Assembly: GCA_965243105.1 (NCBI GenBank)
Contig: CBDEUC010000002.1
Location: 558,001-622,000 of the forward strand
Reading direction: 5' to 3'
Length of the DNA: 64,000 nucleotides
Source: WLWS01 sp965243105
GTDB lineage: Bacteria > Pseudomonadota > Gammaproteobacteria > Eutrophobiales > Eutrophobiaceae
Every line of letters starts with the position of its first letter. Positions within the stretch are counted from its first letter, which is position 1. The notes beneath the pieces were generated by a model. It did no database searches. It saw only the letters and a list, made by a program, of their open reading frames with translations, and was not told the origin of the DNA. Below are positions 11,205 to 21,196 of this stretch, piece by piece. A program made the position numbers and the translations under genes.

Positions 11205-12311
11205 TTAAATTTCTCCCCAGACCTCATTGGCAATGTCTACGATCATGCCGAGTTTTGTCCACTGCTGCTCCTCGGTAAGAATGTTACCTTCTTCTGTTGA
11301 AGCAAAACCACACTGGGGACTCAGGCAGAATTGTCCGGTGGCAGCAAACCGGGATGCTTCTTCGATTCGCTCCCGAATTAATTCCCTGCTTTCAAGCTCG
11401 CCACTCTTGGAAGTGACAAGTCCGAGGACAACGCGCTTGTTCCCCTCGGGCAAAAATCGCAAGGGCTCAAACCCACCTGCACGATCGGTATCGTATTCCA
11501 GGAAATAGCCATCGTAGGCAGTCTCTTCGAGCAATGTCCTGGCCACGGGTTCATAACCGCCTTCAGAAATCCACGTTGAGCGAAAATTCCCGCGGCAAAC
11601 ATGGGTAGTGACTTTGAGATCCGCTGGTCGATTTGAAATAGCAAAATTAATCATGTCCCGATAGGCGGTTTGCAGTGAAGCAGGGTCAAGACCACGTTCC
11701 CGGGCAGATTCGCATTCCTTTTCTGAGCAAAGATAAGCCCAGACAGTGTCATCAAACTGCAGGTAACGACAGCCTGCATCATAAAATTGTCTGACAGCTT
11801 CGGCATAGGCTTCCGCTGTATCACTGTAAAACCTGTCCCAGTCCGGGTATACGTCGCTTGAAATCGCATGTCTACCACCGCGAAAGTGCAACACTGAAGG
11901 GGCTGGAATACTTATCTTGGGAGTTACCCTGGTGTTTTCTTTCAAAAATCTGAAATGCTCCAGCATGTAGTGCTCATCAAAACCCACCGGACCCGTGACA
12001 GCAATGTTCTCATGCTTGGTGGTTGCGCCCTGGAAGGGAATACTTTCATTTGTTTTAACAAGTTCAACACCGGTTAAGCCGGCGAGAAAGTCAAAATGCC
12101 ACCAGGAGCGACGAAACTCTCCATCGGTGACAGCCTTCAGGCCAACTTCTTCCTGTTTGCGAATGACATCACGTATACACTCATCCTCTACCTGGCGAAG
12201 CCCTTCCGCATCAAGATTACCCTCGGAAAAACTTGCCCTGGCCTGCTTTAGTTCTGCTGGTCTCAGCAGGCTACCCACTTCATCAGCCCGAAACGGTGCC
12301 ATTGATGTCAT
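11205..12311 (-). CDS. Cobalamin-independent methionine synthase II-like methyltransferase
   Basis: A 368-residue single-domain relative of the catalytic half of MetE. Zinc-ligand motifs are present: TTHVCRGN (His and Cys), a Glu in YFLEYDTDRAG and the distal Cys in LSPQCGFAST. The family often transfers methyl groups from methylcobalamin, folate or small thioethers, and its real substrate is usually unknown; without the N-terminal half it is not a canonical MetE. A strong GAGGAGG site precedes the ATG. It is divergent from efp, with about 100 bases between the starts. Confidence 0.85.
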   Translation of the reverse strand: MTSMAPFRADEVGSLLRPAELKQARASFSEGNLDAEGLRQVEDECIRDVIRKQEEVGLKAVTDGEFRRSWWHFDFLAGLTGVELVKTNESIPFQGATTKHENIAVTGPVGFDEHYMLEHFRFLKENTRVTPKISIPAPSVLHFRGGRHAISSDVYPDWDRFYSDTAEAYAEAVRQFYDAGCRYLQFDDTVWAYLCSEKECESARERGLDPASLQTAYRDMINFAISNRPADLKVTTHVCRGNFRSTWISEGGYEPVARTLLEETAYDGYFLEYDTDRAGGFEPLRFLPEGNKRVVLGLVTSKSGELESRELIRERIEEASRFAATGQFCLSPQCGFASTEEGNILTEEQQWTKLGMIVDIANEVWGEI

Positions 12312-12414
12312 TTATATCCTCCTCGAGGTACCCGGTCTTTGTGGTTGTTGACTCGAAATCTTACTCGCTTTCACGGTATTATACTGCGCTTTTAAACGCA
12401 CAGCAGGATTGGAA

Positions 12415-12984
12415 ATGGCCAGTTACAGCACAAATGAGTTTCGCAGTGGACTCAAACTGATTATTGATGGCGACCCGTTTGCCATCGTGGAAAACGAATT
12501 TGTAAAACCCGGAAAAGGGCAGGCATTTAATCGCGTGAAGCTCAGGAACCTGAAAAATGGCCGTGTCATTGAAAGAACCTACAAGTCTGGAGACAGTGTT
12601 GAAGCAGCGGATGTCATGGACGTGGAACTGCAGTATCTCTACAGCGATGGCGATTTGTGGCATTTCATGGACACCAGTAACTACGAACAGTGTGCCGCTG
12701 ATGAAAAAGCCATGGGAGAAAGTGCCCAGTGGTTAAAAGGTGAAGAAATGTGCGAAGTTACCCTCTGGAATGGCCAGCCCCTGAGCGTACTTCCGCCAAA
12801 TTTTGTAACCCTGCAAATCACCGAGACCGACCCGGGCGTACGTGGCGATACCGCGTCAGGAGGAACCAAGCCAGCAACACTGGAAACCGGTGCCGTAGTC
12901 AAGGTACCGCTGTTCGTCGAGCAGGATGAAGTTATCAAGGTTGATACCCGGACTGCGGAGTATGTAAGTCGCGTAAAAGACTGA
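12415..12984 (+). CDS. efp: Translation elongation factor P
   Basis: Binds ribosomes stalled on polyproline stretches. The 189-residue protein starts [12 protein letters not shown] at an ATG; an in-frame TTG six bases earlier is not needed. The modification loop KPGKGQAF is present, and its lysine falls at residue 34, the residue beta-lysylated in E. coli. The C-terminal domain ([32 protein letters not shown]) is complete. The modifying enzyme EpmA follows 27 bases downstream. Confidence 0.97.
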   Translation: MASYSTNEFRSGLKLIIDGDPFAIVENEFVKPGKGQAFNRVKLRNLKNGRVIERTYKSGDSVEAADVMDVELQYLYSDGDLWHFMDTSNYEQCAADEKAMGESAQWLKGEEMCEVTLWNGQPLSVLPPNFVTLQITETDPGVRGDTASGGTKPATLETGAVVKVPLFVEQDEVIKVDTRTAEYVSRVKD

Positions 12985-13011
12985 TCTCGCGTTACCTGGA
13001 CTTGGCCGACA

Positions 13012-13965
13012 ATGCCAGCTCACCACCAAGTTGTTTCGGACCTGGATATTCTTCAGCATCGTGCACAATTGATGCAGCAAATTCGGCAGTTCATGGAGCA
13101 GCGTCATATCCTGGAAGTGGATACACCTGCCTTGAACAGCGCCGGGGTAACAGATCCCAATATCGGCAACCTCTTTACTGAACCTGGTCAACTGGGCCGC
13201 GGGGCAAAAATGTACCTGGGAACATCGCCGGAGTTTTACATGAAACGCCTGCTGGCTGAAGGATGCGGACCTATTTACCAGCTTTGCAAGGTCTTTCGGG
13301 ATGACCCTGCGGCTCGTCTACACCAGCCGGAATTCACCATGCTGGAGTGGTATCGCCCGGGTTTTGATCACATGGACCTGATAAATGAAATAGATGAACT
13401 GCTTCATTGTCTTGGCATGCCGGTCAGCGAAAAATACGAGTACCGTGAAACATTCCTGTCGCAGCTGCACCTGGACCCTTTCACATGCAGCGTAGAAGAG
13501 CTATTGGAATGTTCAATCGCCAACGGTTTCAATGATGAGAAGGCGGACAGGGGCACACTTCTCGATTTCCTGTTTAGCCATCGTGTCGTGCCGGCGCTTG
13601 GAATAACAAAGCCGTTTTTTATTTATCACTACCCTGCAAGCCAGGCCGCGCTGGCGAAGATAAGCAATAGCACGCCCGCTTACGCGGAAAGATTTGAATT
13701 GTTTTACCGTGGCATGGAGCTGGCCAATGGTTTTCACGAGCTCACCGATGCCAGTGAACAACGCACACGCTTTGAGGAGGAGAACAGGAAAAGAAAATCC
13801 CGGGGGCAGGAAGAAATCACGATAGACCGGCTTCTACTCGATGCACTGGAAAAGGGATTGCCCGCGTGTGCGGGCGTGGCAGTGGGAGTAGACCGCCTGC
13901 TGATGACGATGCTGGCTAAAGACCAGATTAAGGATGTGATGAGCTTCCCAATTGTGCAAGAATGA
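13012..13965 (+). CDS. epmA: EF-P--(R)-beta-lysine ligase
   Basis: A 317-residue class II lysyl-tRNA synthetase paralog without the anticodon-binding domain. It attaches beta-lysine to Lys34 of EF-P. Class II motifs are visible: PNIGNLFTEPG, YLGTSPEFYMKRLLAEG, QLCKVFRDDPAARLHQPEFTMLEWY (motif 2) and GVAVGVDRLLMTMLAKD (motif 3). Its place directly after efp supports this. The third pathway enzyme, lysine 2,3-aminomutase EpmB, is not in the window. Confidence 0.95.
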   Translation: MPAHHQVVSDLDILQHRAQLMQQIRQFMEQRHILEVDTPALNSAGVTDPNIGNLFTEPGQLGRGAKMYLGTSPEFYMKRLLAEGCGPIYQLCKVFRDDPAARLHQPEFTMLEWYRPGFDHMDLINEIDELLHCLGMPVSEKYEYRETFLSQLHLDPFTCSVEELLECSIANGFNDEKADRGTLLDFLFSHRVVPALGITKPFFIYHYPASQAALAKISNSTPAYAERFELFYRGMELANGFHELTDASEQRTRFEEENRKRKSRGQEEITIDRLLLDALEKGLPACAGVAVGVDRLLMTMLAKDQIKDVMSFPIVQE

Positions 13966-13998
13966 TATTTCCAATTTGAGTAGCCCAAGGGCCATGAT

Positions 13999-14484
13999 GT
14001 GAGCGTTTATTCTATTGATAAACTTATGACGGAGGCCCGACGCCTCGCGAGGGAGTATCGCGCGGCAACCGGTAAAACCTTACCTATTACGGCAGAGATT
14101 GCTGTGAATGATGCCATCAACCTTCTCGAAATGACCCCGGCGGAAAACGCGACGTCCGGGTATGATGCCGTTATGCATTTGGGACAGCAGGATTTCAAGG
14201 TCCAGGTTAAAGGTCGTGCCATCCTGAATAATAATCGCGGCGGCCATCGACTTGGAAAACTGAAACCTGAACAGGACTGGAATGCAATCGTCCTGGTTAT
14301 CATGGACGAGGATTACGAAAGCCGTGAAATGTATTTTGCCGATCGAGAGACCGTGATTTCTGCCAGTGCAGAATCCCATAACAAGCGTGGTAGTATCAGC
14401 CTGGCCCGCTTCAAGAATATTGGCAGATTAATCTGGACAGCTGAAAATGGATTTGAAGATGAAGGATATTGGAGTAACAAGTAA
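13999..14484 (+). CDS. Small cytoplasmic protein, possibly DUF6998-like
   Basis: A 161-residue protein starting at GTG, with no signal peptide or membrane segment. The order of elements, an N-terminal helix (REYRAATGKTLPITAEIAVNDAINLLEM), a central strand region (HLGQQDFKVQVKGRAI) and a further beta segment (WNAIVLVIMDEDYESREMYFADRETVI), resembles DUF6998-type proteins with a restriction-endonuclease-like arrangement. That family link comes from memory of its general look and is tentative. It lies between epmA and yoaA on the same strand with short gaps. No function is assigned. Confidence 0.6.
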   Translation: MSVYSIDKLMTEARRLAREYRAATGKTLPITAEIAVNDAINLLEMTPAENATSGYDAVMHLGQQDFKVQVKGRAILNNNRGGHRLGKLKPEQDWNAIVLVIMDEDYESREMYFADRETVISASAESHNKRGSISLARFKNIGRLIWTAENGFEDEGYWSNK

Positions 14485-14511
14485 TAACCGCGAATCTCTA
14501 CGGCTGTAAGC

Positions 14512-16425
14512 ATGCAAACATCGGCGGAATTTCTCTCGGAAAATGGCCCCCTTTCTGAGCTGGTAAGCGATTTTTCTCCACGCCAGCAGCAGATCGAGCT
14601 GGCGCAGGCAATTGAGAACGCGTTGCAGCAGGGCACTTCACTGGTGTGCGAAGCTGGAACAGGAACAGGAAAAACCTACGCCTACCTTGTACCAGCGCTG
14701 ATGTCTGGCAAAAAAATCATCATCTCAACGGGAACAAGGCACCTGCAGGACCAGCTGTTCCTGAAAGACCTTCCCCTTGTCCACCAGGCTAGTGGAACTG
14801 CTGTTAATGTGGCCTTGCTTAAGGGAAGGGCGAATTACCTGTGCCTGCACGCACTCAAGCTTACGCAGAACGAAAACAGGTACCTGAAAAAAGAGTCCCT
14901 CTCACAATTGCTGGATATACGACAGTGGAGCACACATACCGAGCATGGTGACATGGACGAACTTGGGCATATCCCGGATGATGCCAGCGTTCGCTCACTG
15001 GTTACCTCTACAGCGGATAACTGCCTCGGACAGGAGTGTGACTTTTACAATGATTGTCACCTGGTAAAGGCGCGAAGGCGCGCCATTGAAGCTGACTTAC
15101 TGGTCGTCAACCATCATCTTTTTTTTGCTGACCTTGCACTGAGAGAGCACGGCTTTGGGGAACTTCTTCCTACTGCGGACGCGGTTATTTTTGACGAGGC
15201 TCACCAGCTGCCGGAGCTTGCATCAACATTTTTCAGCCAGACATTGAGCAGCAGGCAACTTCTTGAACTGGTGTCAGATTGCAAGGCAGGCTATTTTGAA
15301 GAAGCGGCCGACATACCGGATTTTTTAACGTTGCTCGAAAAATTCGAAAAAGCCATAGCCGACACACGCCTCGCCATGGGTAGTCATGATCTACGCAAGG
15401 ACTGGAGCGAAGTGTGGGAGAGTGAAAACTTCAGGTCAGGATTTAATCAGCTCATGGAACGTGGCCATGACCTGCATATGACACTGGATACCTTTTCCGC
15501 TCGTGGCAAAATACTCGACAATTGCTGTTCAAGAACAGCTGACTTTTTAAATCTTCTCGATGATTTTTCTGAGCGGGATAGCCTGGAAAATATAAGGTGG
15601 CTTGAAACCAGGGGCAGGGGATTTCTCCTGCACCGGACTCCGCTGGATATTGCCGAGGTGTTCCAGGCGCGCCTGTCCGACTACGATTGCCAGTGTATTT
15701 TTACGTCAGCCACCCTGTCGGTGAACGGTGACTTCAGACACTTTTCCAAGCAGCTGGGCCTGGCGAACGTCGATTGCCAGAGCTGGGATAGCCCTTTTGA
15801 TTTCAAGACCCAGTCCATGCTCTACCTTCCACCGGACCTGCCTGATCCCAGACAGCAGGGATACACCGAGCTCGTGGCAAAGAAAGTCGTACCTGTACTT
15901 GAATTAACACGCGGACGTGCGTTTTTTCTTTTCACCAGCCATCGCGCCCTGAAGATTGCCGCAGAGTTTCTACAGGACAGGATAGAATTTCCGCTGCTGG
16001 TGCAGGGTGACGCACCGCGGACAGAATTACTGGAGAAGTTCAGGCACACGCCTCACTCCGTATTGCTGGGCACCAGCAGTTTCTGGGAAGGGGTGGATGT
16101 CAGGGGGCAAGCCCTCTCATGCGTTATCATCGACAAGCTTCCCTTTGCAGCCCCCGGCGACCCGGTCTACAAGGCACGTATGAAGGTTCTTGAAGAGCAG
16201 GGCAGGAACCCCTTTATTGAGCACCAGGTGCCTGAGGCTGTAATTACTCTCAAGCAGGGTGTTGGTCGACTCATACGTGACAGGGATGACTATGGCCTGC
16301 TGATGATTTGCGATCCGCGATTACGCACAAAGGGATACGGTAAAACTTTTCTCAGGAGCCTGCCTGGCATGCAGCAGGGTCACGCGCTTGACGACGTGAA
16401 GGATTTTTTTGAAAAATTTGAGTAA
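14512..16425 (+). CDS. yoaA: DinG/XPD-family ATP-dependent DNA helicase YoaA
   Basis: Superfamily 2 iron-sulfur helicase involved in repair of stalled replication, 637 residues (E. coli YoaA has 636). Visible: Q-like motif FSPRQQQIELAQAI, Walker A EAGTGTGKTYAYLVPAL, four cysteines around CLGQECDFYNDC that should hold a 4Fe-4S cluster, the DEAH box (VIFDEAHQLPE), motif III TSATLS and motif VI QGVGRLIRDRDD. In E. coli it acts with the HolC subunit of DNA polymerase III. It converges on the ExeA-like gene. Confidence 0.92.
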   Translation: MQTSAEFLSENGPLSELVSDFSPRQQQIELAQAIENALQQGTSLVCEAGTGTGKTYAYLVPALMSGKKIIISTGTRHLQDQLFLKDLPLVHQASGTAVNVALLKGRANYLCLHALKLTQNENRYLKKESLSQLLDIRQWSTHTEHGDMDELGHIPDDASVRSLVTSTADNCLGQECDFYNDCHLVKARRRAIEADLLVVNHHLFFADLALREHGFGELLPTADAVIFDEAHQLPELASTFFSQTLSSRQLLELVSDCKAGYFEEAADIPDFLTLLEKFEKAIADTRLAMGSHDLRKDWSEVWESENFRSGFNQLMERGHDLHMTLDTFSARGKILDNCCSRTADFLNLLDDFSERDSLENIRWLETRGRGFLLHRTPLDIAEVFQARLSDYDCQCIFTSATLSVNGDFRHFSKQLGLANVDCQSWDSPFDFKTQSMLYLPPDLPDPRQQGYTELVAKKVVPVLELTRGRAFFLFTSHRALKIAAEFLQDRIEFPLLVQGDAPRTELLEKFRHTPHSVLLGTSSFWEGVDVRGQALSCVIIDKLPFAAPGDPVYKARMKVLEEQGRNPFIEHQVPEAVITLKQGVGRLIRDRDDYGLLMICDPRLRTKGYGKTFLRSLPGMQQGHALDDVKDFFEKFE

Positions 16426-16465
16426 GCAGGGACGCGGCAGTTACGGCGCCGGCCAAAAAGAAAGC

Positions 16466-17743
16466 CTACTGTTTTGTCGCGATGTGAACGACCTGGTTGC
16501 TTTCGGAGACAGCCGGGTTTTCATTAAGATACTGCAACTTGGCATTGGCAAGTGCAATTGACTCTCCGTTGTCCATCAGGCGCGTCCTCACCGAAAGGGA
16601 AATACTGTCCTTGTTCTTCAGTCGACACTTGGTGATACGTTGCCCGTTAACAAAAGTCCCGTTGCGACTCCCCATATCGACGACGTACGACTGCCCCTGG
16701 ACCGTGACAATTTTACAATGATGGCCACTGATAAAGCGGTTACTGATGACAATATCATTGTCTTCGAAACGTCCCACTGTAATTGTTTCCTGGTCCAGCA
16801 GGATTTCCTGCTTTTCATCCGTCCCACTAACCTGCAACACCACCCTTGGGGGCTGGTGGTCAAGGTCAAAAACTTCCTTGGGGTGCTCCGGCCTGAGAGC
16901 TCTCTCGGTGTAGGGTTTCCACTGTAATTCCAGGATGACTTCCTCGATCATCTTTTGGGTGATCCTGCTTTTCCCCTCAACAAAAGCCGAGAGCATTGCA
17001 GTGTCGCAAAGTATGTTGATAAGTCGGGGAATGCCACCTGTGTACAGGTGTACCAGCGACATGGTTCCCCTGGCAAATAGCTTCTCCTTGCCTTCGTAGC
17101 CGGCCGTTTGCAACCTGTGCTCTATGTACTCGGTAGTTTCAGCCTCGGTCAGGGCACTCAGGTGAAAACGAAAGCGAATACGCTGGTTCAGCTGCTCCAT
17201 GCCGGGTGCATCGATCATGTCCTTTAGCTCCGGCTGCCCGACCAGTATCAAGTTGAGAATTTTTCCCTTGTCCGTCTCAAGACCGGTCATCAACCTGACT
17301 TCTTCCAGCACGCGCGGGGACAGGTTCTGCGCCTCGTCAATTATGAGGACTACCTGGGTCCCTTCATCACTCTTTTGCTTGAGAAACTTGTTAAGCATGG
17401 CCAGCAACTCGACCTTGCTTGCCGCCTTGAAAGGCTCAAGCCCGAATTCAACCAGGATCGACTGGTAGAACTCCAGCTCATCCAGTTGGGTCTGGTGAAT
17501 CTTGGCCACGAGAACATTTTCATCCATGTGCGAGAGCAGGTCATGGATAAGGGTGGTTTTACCGGAACCGATTTCACCGGTGATGACAACAAAGCTATCC
17601 CGGTTCCAGATGGTGTATTCCATGTACGCCTTGGCACGACGATGCACTTTGCTCAGGTAGAGAAAATTATGGTCCGGCGTAAGCTGGAAAGGTTGCTCCG
17701 TGAGCCCGAAAAATTCGTGGTAGAGCGTGGCTAACTTCTTCAT
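16466..17743 (-). CDS. ExeA/GspA-type AAA ATPase with C-terminal FHA domain
   Basis: A 425-residue protein. The N-terminal AAA ATPase resembles ExeA/GspA and related secretion or exopolysaccharide ATPases: FFGLTEQPFQLTPD at the start, Walker A GEIGSGKTT at residues 56-64, Walker B VVLIIDEAQ near 131-139 and the sensor region GGIPRLINILCD. A forkhead-associated domain at about residues 320-395 (VGRFEDNDIVIS, SGHHCKI, DMGSRNGTFVNG) should bind phosphothreonine peptides. The usual peptidoglycan-binding C-terminus of ExeA is replaced by FHA, and no membrane helix is obvious. No secretion genes or Ser/Thr kinase lie nearby, so its partner is unknown. Confidence 0.85.
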   Translation of the reverse strand: MKKLATLYHEFFGLTEQPFQLTPDHNFLYLSKVHRRAKAYMEYTIWNRDSFVVITGEIGSGKTTLIHDLLSHMDENVLVAKIHQTQLDELEFYQSILVEFGLEPFKAASKVELLAMLNKFLKQKSDEGTQVVLIIDEAQNLSPRVLEEVRLMTGLETDKGKILNLILVGQPELKDMIDAPGMEQLNQRIRFRFHLSALTEAETTEYIEHRLQTAGYEGKEKLFARGTMSLVHLYTGGIPRLINILCDTAMLSAFVEGKSRITQKMIEEVILELQWKPYTERALRPEHPKEVFDLDHQPPRVVLQVSGTDEKQEILLDQETITVGRFEDNDIVISNRFISGHHCKIVTVQGQSYVVDMGSRNGTFVNGQRITKCRLKNKDSISLSVRTRLMDNGESIALANAKLQYLNENPAVSESNQVVHIATKQ

Positions 17744-18030
17744 ATACAGTAACTGTCGTCGTCCTTAAAAAGCTCGCAGTAGTGTAAGCCAGCCCGCTTC
17801 CAAGCTCAAGAGCTAATGAAAGCCTAATATCTTATTTATCAGTAATTTAATGTTAAAACATCGATTAAGTTCTAGTAAATTGGCGCGTAGCTTTGAGCAA
17901 GCAAGCTGGCTACCAGCCTGATTTTAAAGGGAAAATTAAAGGGGCAGGATGTATTGGCACGGCATGAACTGAAACTAAAAAAGAGAATTTACTTTATAAA
18001 TAATATTTAAATTATTGTTCTATATATATT

Positions 18031-19410
18031 TTACTCTTTCATTACAGATCCAAGCACCGTGGGGTCACGCCACTTTCCGCCCAGCAGGCGCCACAGGCAC
18101 AGGCAGGTGAGAGAAAAAATCATGATCACAAACAGCACCCACGAGGCCCTGGGGTCCGCATGCAGCACGCGAATTATTACGTACTGGGCCAGCAGCATGA
18201 GCCAGTTTACCAGCGCTGAGTAAACCATGAGCCAGCGCGTATCTCCGGCGCCTCGCAGTACACCGCTGGCAACGATTCGAATACCGTCAGCCATGACGTA
18301 GGTGGCCAGCCCCAGCATCATGAAACTGGCCAGGTTTATAATCCTGTCACCCTCTCCACCAGGACTGACAAATATCTCTACCAGTGGCAGCCTGAAAACC
18401 ACGAAAATAACCGCCAGCACACCGGTATAGGCCAGCGCCACCAGGAACGCAGAAACGATGACCTGGTTAGTCCTGGTCATGTCAGAGGCACCGACAAACC
18501 TGCCGACGAGGCTGATAACACCAATATTCAGGCCAAGCATCGGCACAAACGCGAGGATGTCCCAGTTAAAAACGATAGTGGCCGCTGCCGCTTCGGCAAT
18601 GCCATAGGACTGGAACATCAACAGGAAAAGGTTAAATGCCGCCACGTTAAGAAACATTTCCAGTCCGGAAGGTAGCCCAAGCCTTATAAACCGCCTCATT
18701 ATGCCGCGATCAAGTCCAAGCGACTCCACCACCGAGAACTCGGCCCGGTTCGAGCGATGCAGGTAAAAAAGCAGGAATAACAACAGGGCAAATAAACTGC
18801 TGAAAATAGTACCCCAGGCTGCACCGACAATACCCAGAGCTGGCAGGCCCAGCTTGCCAAATATCAGTACATAGGAAAGGGGAATATTCAGCATCATACC
18901 CAGCACGTCGCAAACCATGACCACGCGCGTTTTTCCTGTTCCGGAAAAGAAAGATGCCAGGCAGACCTTGCTGAGCGGAAGAAAACTGCCGTAAACAAGA
19001 AGCTGGTAGTAAACTTTCTCGAGTTTAACCTGCTCGCTTTCATGTCCCATCGCCGTGAACAGGTCCGCGACAAAATAGGCGATCAGCAACAGCAGCGGCA
19101 TGCAAAAAATAGCAATGATAATGCCCTGGCTGACAACGCGGGCACATTTCTCTCTCTCGCCGGCACCAAAATACTGGGCCACGAGGGCATTACTATAGGC
19201 GAGCAATCCAAGAAACAGCGACATGGAGAAAAAAGAAGCAACCCCGCCTCCCATTGCCGCCGCCATGTGCAGGGGATCTATCTGCGACATGAAATAGCGA
19301 TCGGTGAATATCATTACCGCAAACGCCCCCTGGGATACCACCATCGGTAGCGACAGGCGCAATAACTCCAGGAGAGTAGGGCGGTGAAATAAAGCTGAGT
19401 CGAGACGCAT
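18031..19410 (-). CDS. MATE family efflux transporter
   Basis: Inner-membrane multidrug or metabolite antiporter of the MATE (NorM/DinF) family, 459 residues with about twelve hydrophobic helices in two halves. The N-terminal half has LSLPMVVSQGAFAVMIFTDRYFMSQID and the second half GLPSGLEMFLNVAAFNLFLLMF, both typical. The ion coupling and substrate cannot be read from the sequence. It is a single gene, followed by an AT-rich 287-base gap (17744-18030) with no recognisable gene. Confidence 0.9.
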   Translation of the reverse strand: MRLDSALFHRPTLLELLRLSLPMVVSQGAFAVMIFTDRYFMSQIDPLHMAAAMGGGVASFFSMSLFLGLLAYSNALVAQYFGAGEREKCARVVSQGIIIAIFCMPLLLLIAYFVADLFTAMGHESEQVKLEKVYYQLLVYGSFLPLSKVCLASFFSGTGKTRVVMVCDVLGMMLNIPLSYVLIFGKLGLPALGIVGAAWGTIFSSLFALLLFLLFYLHRSNRAEFSVVESLGLDRGIMRRFIRLGLPSGLEMFLNVAAFNLFLLMFQSYGIAEAAAATIVFNWDILAFVPMLGLNIGVISLVGRFVGASDMTRTNQVIVSAFLVALAYTGVLAVIFVVFRLPLVEIFVSPGGEGDRIINLASFMMLGLATYVMADGIRIVASGVLRGAGDTRWLMVYSALVNWLMLLAQYVIIRVLHADPRASWVLFVIMIFSLTCLCLWRLLGGKWRDPTVLGSVMKE

Positions 19411-19586
19411 ATCGTAAAACTGCCAGTAGCCAGCGTGGTCCAGGAATTATCACTATCAAAATCAGGGCTGCGAAGTATACATCCTGTGATTTTTAATGCC
19501 TGATAAATTGAAGAGCCACGAGCTATTTACTTGGAAAGTCTTTCAGTTAGTATGTCGATACTCGGTACACTGCAGGGGATCACTTT

Positions 19587-20285
19587 ATGAACATTGCAAT
19601 TTTCTTCAGCATCTGGTCGTCAAAGATTTCTCCAGGCGAGATGTCACGGCACTTTGGCGAGGTGCCACTGATCTGGTTAAAAAGCCAGGAGGCAGTGAAG
19701 ACCGTGGAAATCTACACGCCGGAACCCGGCAATGTACCGGTGCTGGATGACATTCCGGCACCCACGCTCATCCTCCAGGTTGATCTTGAAGATGAAGAAG
19801 CTGGCAATGCACTTATGAATTCTGCTGATTTCCAGACCAATGTTTGTGACCTCAGCGCGTTCAGTGAGACTGTCGAGCGTAGTCGACTGGAAATTACCGA
19901 GGCCGTGCAATACCCGGTGGGAGAACAGGACGATATAGTCCCCCGGACTTCGCCGCTTTCTTTCGTTGTTCGCTACTACGGGCCGGTGGCTGACCCCCAG
20001 CAGTTTGTCAATTTCTACACCGAGAATCATCCGCCGATACTGGCGAAATTCCCAAACATCCGGAATACCCTTTGCTACCTGCCACTTGGTTGGCAGGACA
20101 AGGACAGTTTTGCTGAAGATGAGCTGGTAATAGGCAACGAGGTCGTGTTTGATGACCTTGATGCACTGCTGCATTCCATGACCACACCTGTGCTGCAGGA
20201 AGCACTGGATGACGCAGATCAATTTCAGTCCTTTGGCTACAGCACACATCACGCCATGCACAGGGAATTGCTTTTTAGCCGATGA
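19587..20285 (+). CDS. EthD-like dimeric alpha/beta-barrel protein
   Basis: A 232-residue cytoplasmic protein. The C-terminal half (FVVRYYGPVADPQQFVNFYTENHPPILAKFPNIRN) is typical of EthD-type ferredoxin-fold domains; the N-terminal half looks like a diverged second copy, as the family often duplicates. The reaction is unknown; EthD itself assists ether degradation, but many relatives have no known role. An AGGGGAT ribosome binding site precedes the ATG. The gene converges on the SprT-like gene with a 13-base gap. Confidence 0.65.
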   Translation: MNIAIFFSIWSSKISPGEMSRHFGEVPLIWLKSQEAVKTVEIYTPEPGNVPVLDDIPAPTLILQVDLEDEEAGNALMNSADFQTNVCDLSAFSETVERSRLEITEAVQYPVGEQDDIVPRTSPLSFVVRYYGPVADPQQFVNFYTENHPPILAKFPNIRNTLCYLPLGWQDKDSFAEDELVIGNEVVFDDLDALLHSMTTPVLQEALDDADQFQSFGYSTHHAMHRELLFSR

Positions 20286-20298
20286 TGTCTTCTCCCAA

Positions 20299-21081
20299 TC
20301 AGATTAACTGATCCATCATCCGGAAACGCCGGTCACAGCGCTCACATCTTATACGAAGCCCCGGTTTTCCCCAGACATTGGCATCACAACCGGGGCAGCA
20401 ATACTTTGTCTTGTTCCTGCTTGTCCTTGATTGCAGTACTTCCGAGAGTGGAGTAATACCCGGCACGAGTTCCTCTATTCTTGTATTCAATACCTGTTCC
20501 AGCTGAACGCCGCGGATTTCTACAGCGCTGAGTTCGTATTCCCCACGCACCTGGCAACTTTCCCGTACAGCCGGTATGCGGTCTACCCAGCTGAGCTTGA
20601 ACCCTTTCTCAGCCAGGCTTCGGCAGGCCTTGAGAAAAGGACCGTGGGAAACCGGGTAATCTGACATTTGTTGCCCGGTCTTTTGACCACCCGGTTCACC
20701 TGTCTGGCTTGGCATCAAGCCAATACTTTCCATTTTCGCTGCCCACTCCCGGTTATGGTAACCATGGCGGCTTTTTCTTGAGCCGTGTACCTGCTGCCAC
20801 AGGTGGCACTGCTCATGAACCAGGGTTTGCATCACTTCGACAAGCGTATGCGAGGCGAAGTAGGCCGGGTTTATGGCTATTTCGTGTGCTTTTTCACCCT
20901 CGCGATTGGCCCAGCGATCCGGTGAAAAATAGCCCATGGTGTTTGTCTCACGCTGCACCGTGAGCAGGCACTGTGGCAGGGACTCGTGAAACAGTGCCTC
21001 GTTAAAGTGATCAAAGGCGAGGTTCAGCAGGCCGTAAAATTCCTCCGTGGGCGGAGCCTGTTTCTTTTTAGATGTATTCAT
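20299..21081 (-). CDS. SprT-like zinc metalloprotease-domain protein
   Basis: A 260-residue SprT-like protein with the zincin motif LVHEQCHLWQ (HExxH) near residue 88 and a C-terminal zinc ribbon made of CCPGCDANVWGKPGLRIRC...C. Bacterial SprT family members are related to eukaryotic Spartan, which cleaves DNA-protein crosslinks; activity here is not shown. It is longer than E. coli SprT (165 residues), having an extra middle region. The gene has a divergent promoter region shared with the small gene at 21197. Confidence 0.85.
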   Translation of the reverse strand: MNTSKKKQAPPTEEFYGLLNLAFDHFNEALFHESLPQCLLTVQRETNTMGYFSPDRWANREGEKAHEIAINPAYFASHTLVEVMQTLVHEQCHLWQQVHGSRKSRHGYHNREWAAKMESIGLMPSQTGEPGGQKTGQQMSDYPVSHGPFLKACRSLAEKGFKLSWVDRIPAVRESCQVRGEYELSAVEIRGVQLEQVLNTRIEELVPGITPLSEVLQSRTSRNKTKYCCPGCDANVWGKPGLRIRCERCDRRFRMMDQLI

Positions 21082-21196
21082 AATTTTGTATCGTACGATA
21101 CAATAATTTTATTCACCTGGCCTTTACTTTTATCACTTTCCGAGAAAGGGCAGGGGCTCATGTATAATCCCTGTTTTTTTCAACAGGGTGCCGTGA

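Noticed and set aside
12409..12414. TTG start two codons before efp ATG
   Set aside because: EF-P proteins begin MA(S/T)Y; the ATG at 12415 places the modified lysine at position 34.
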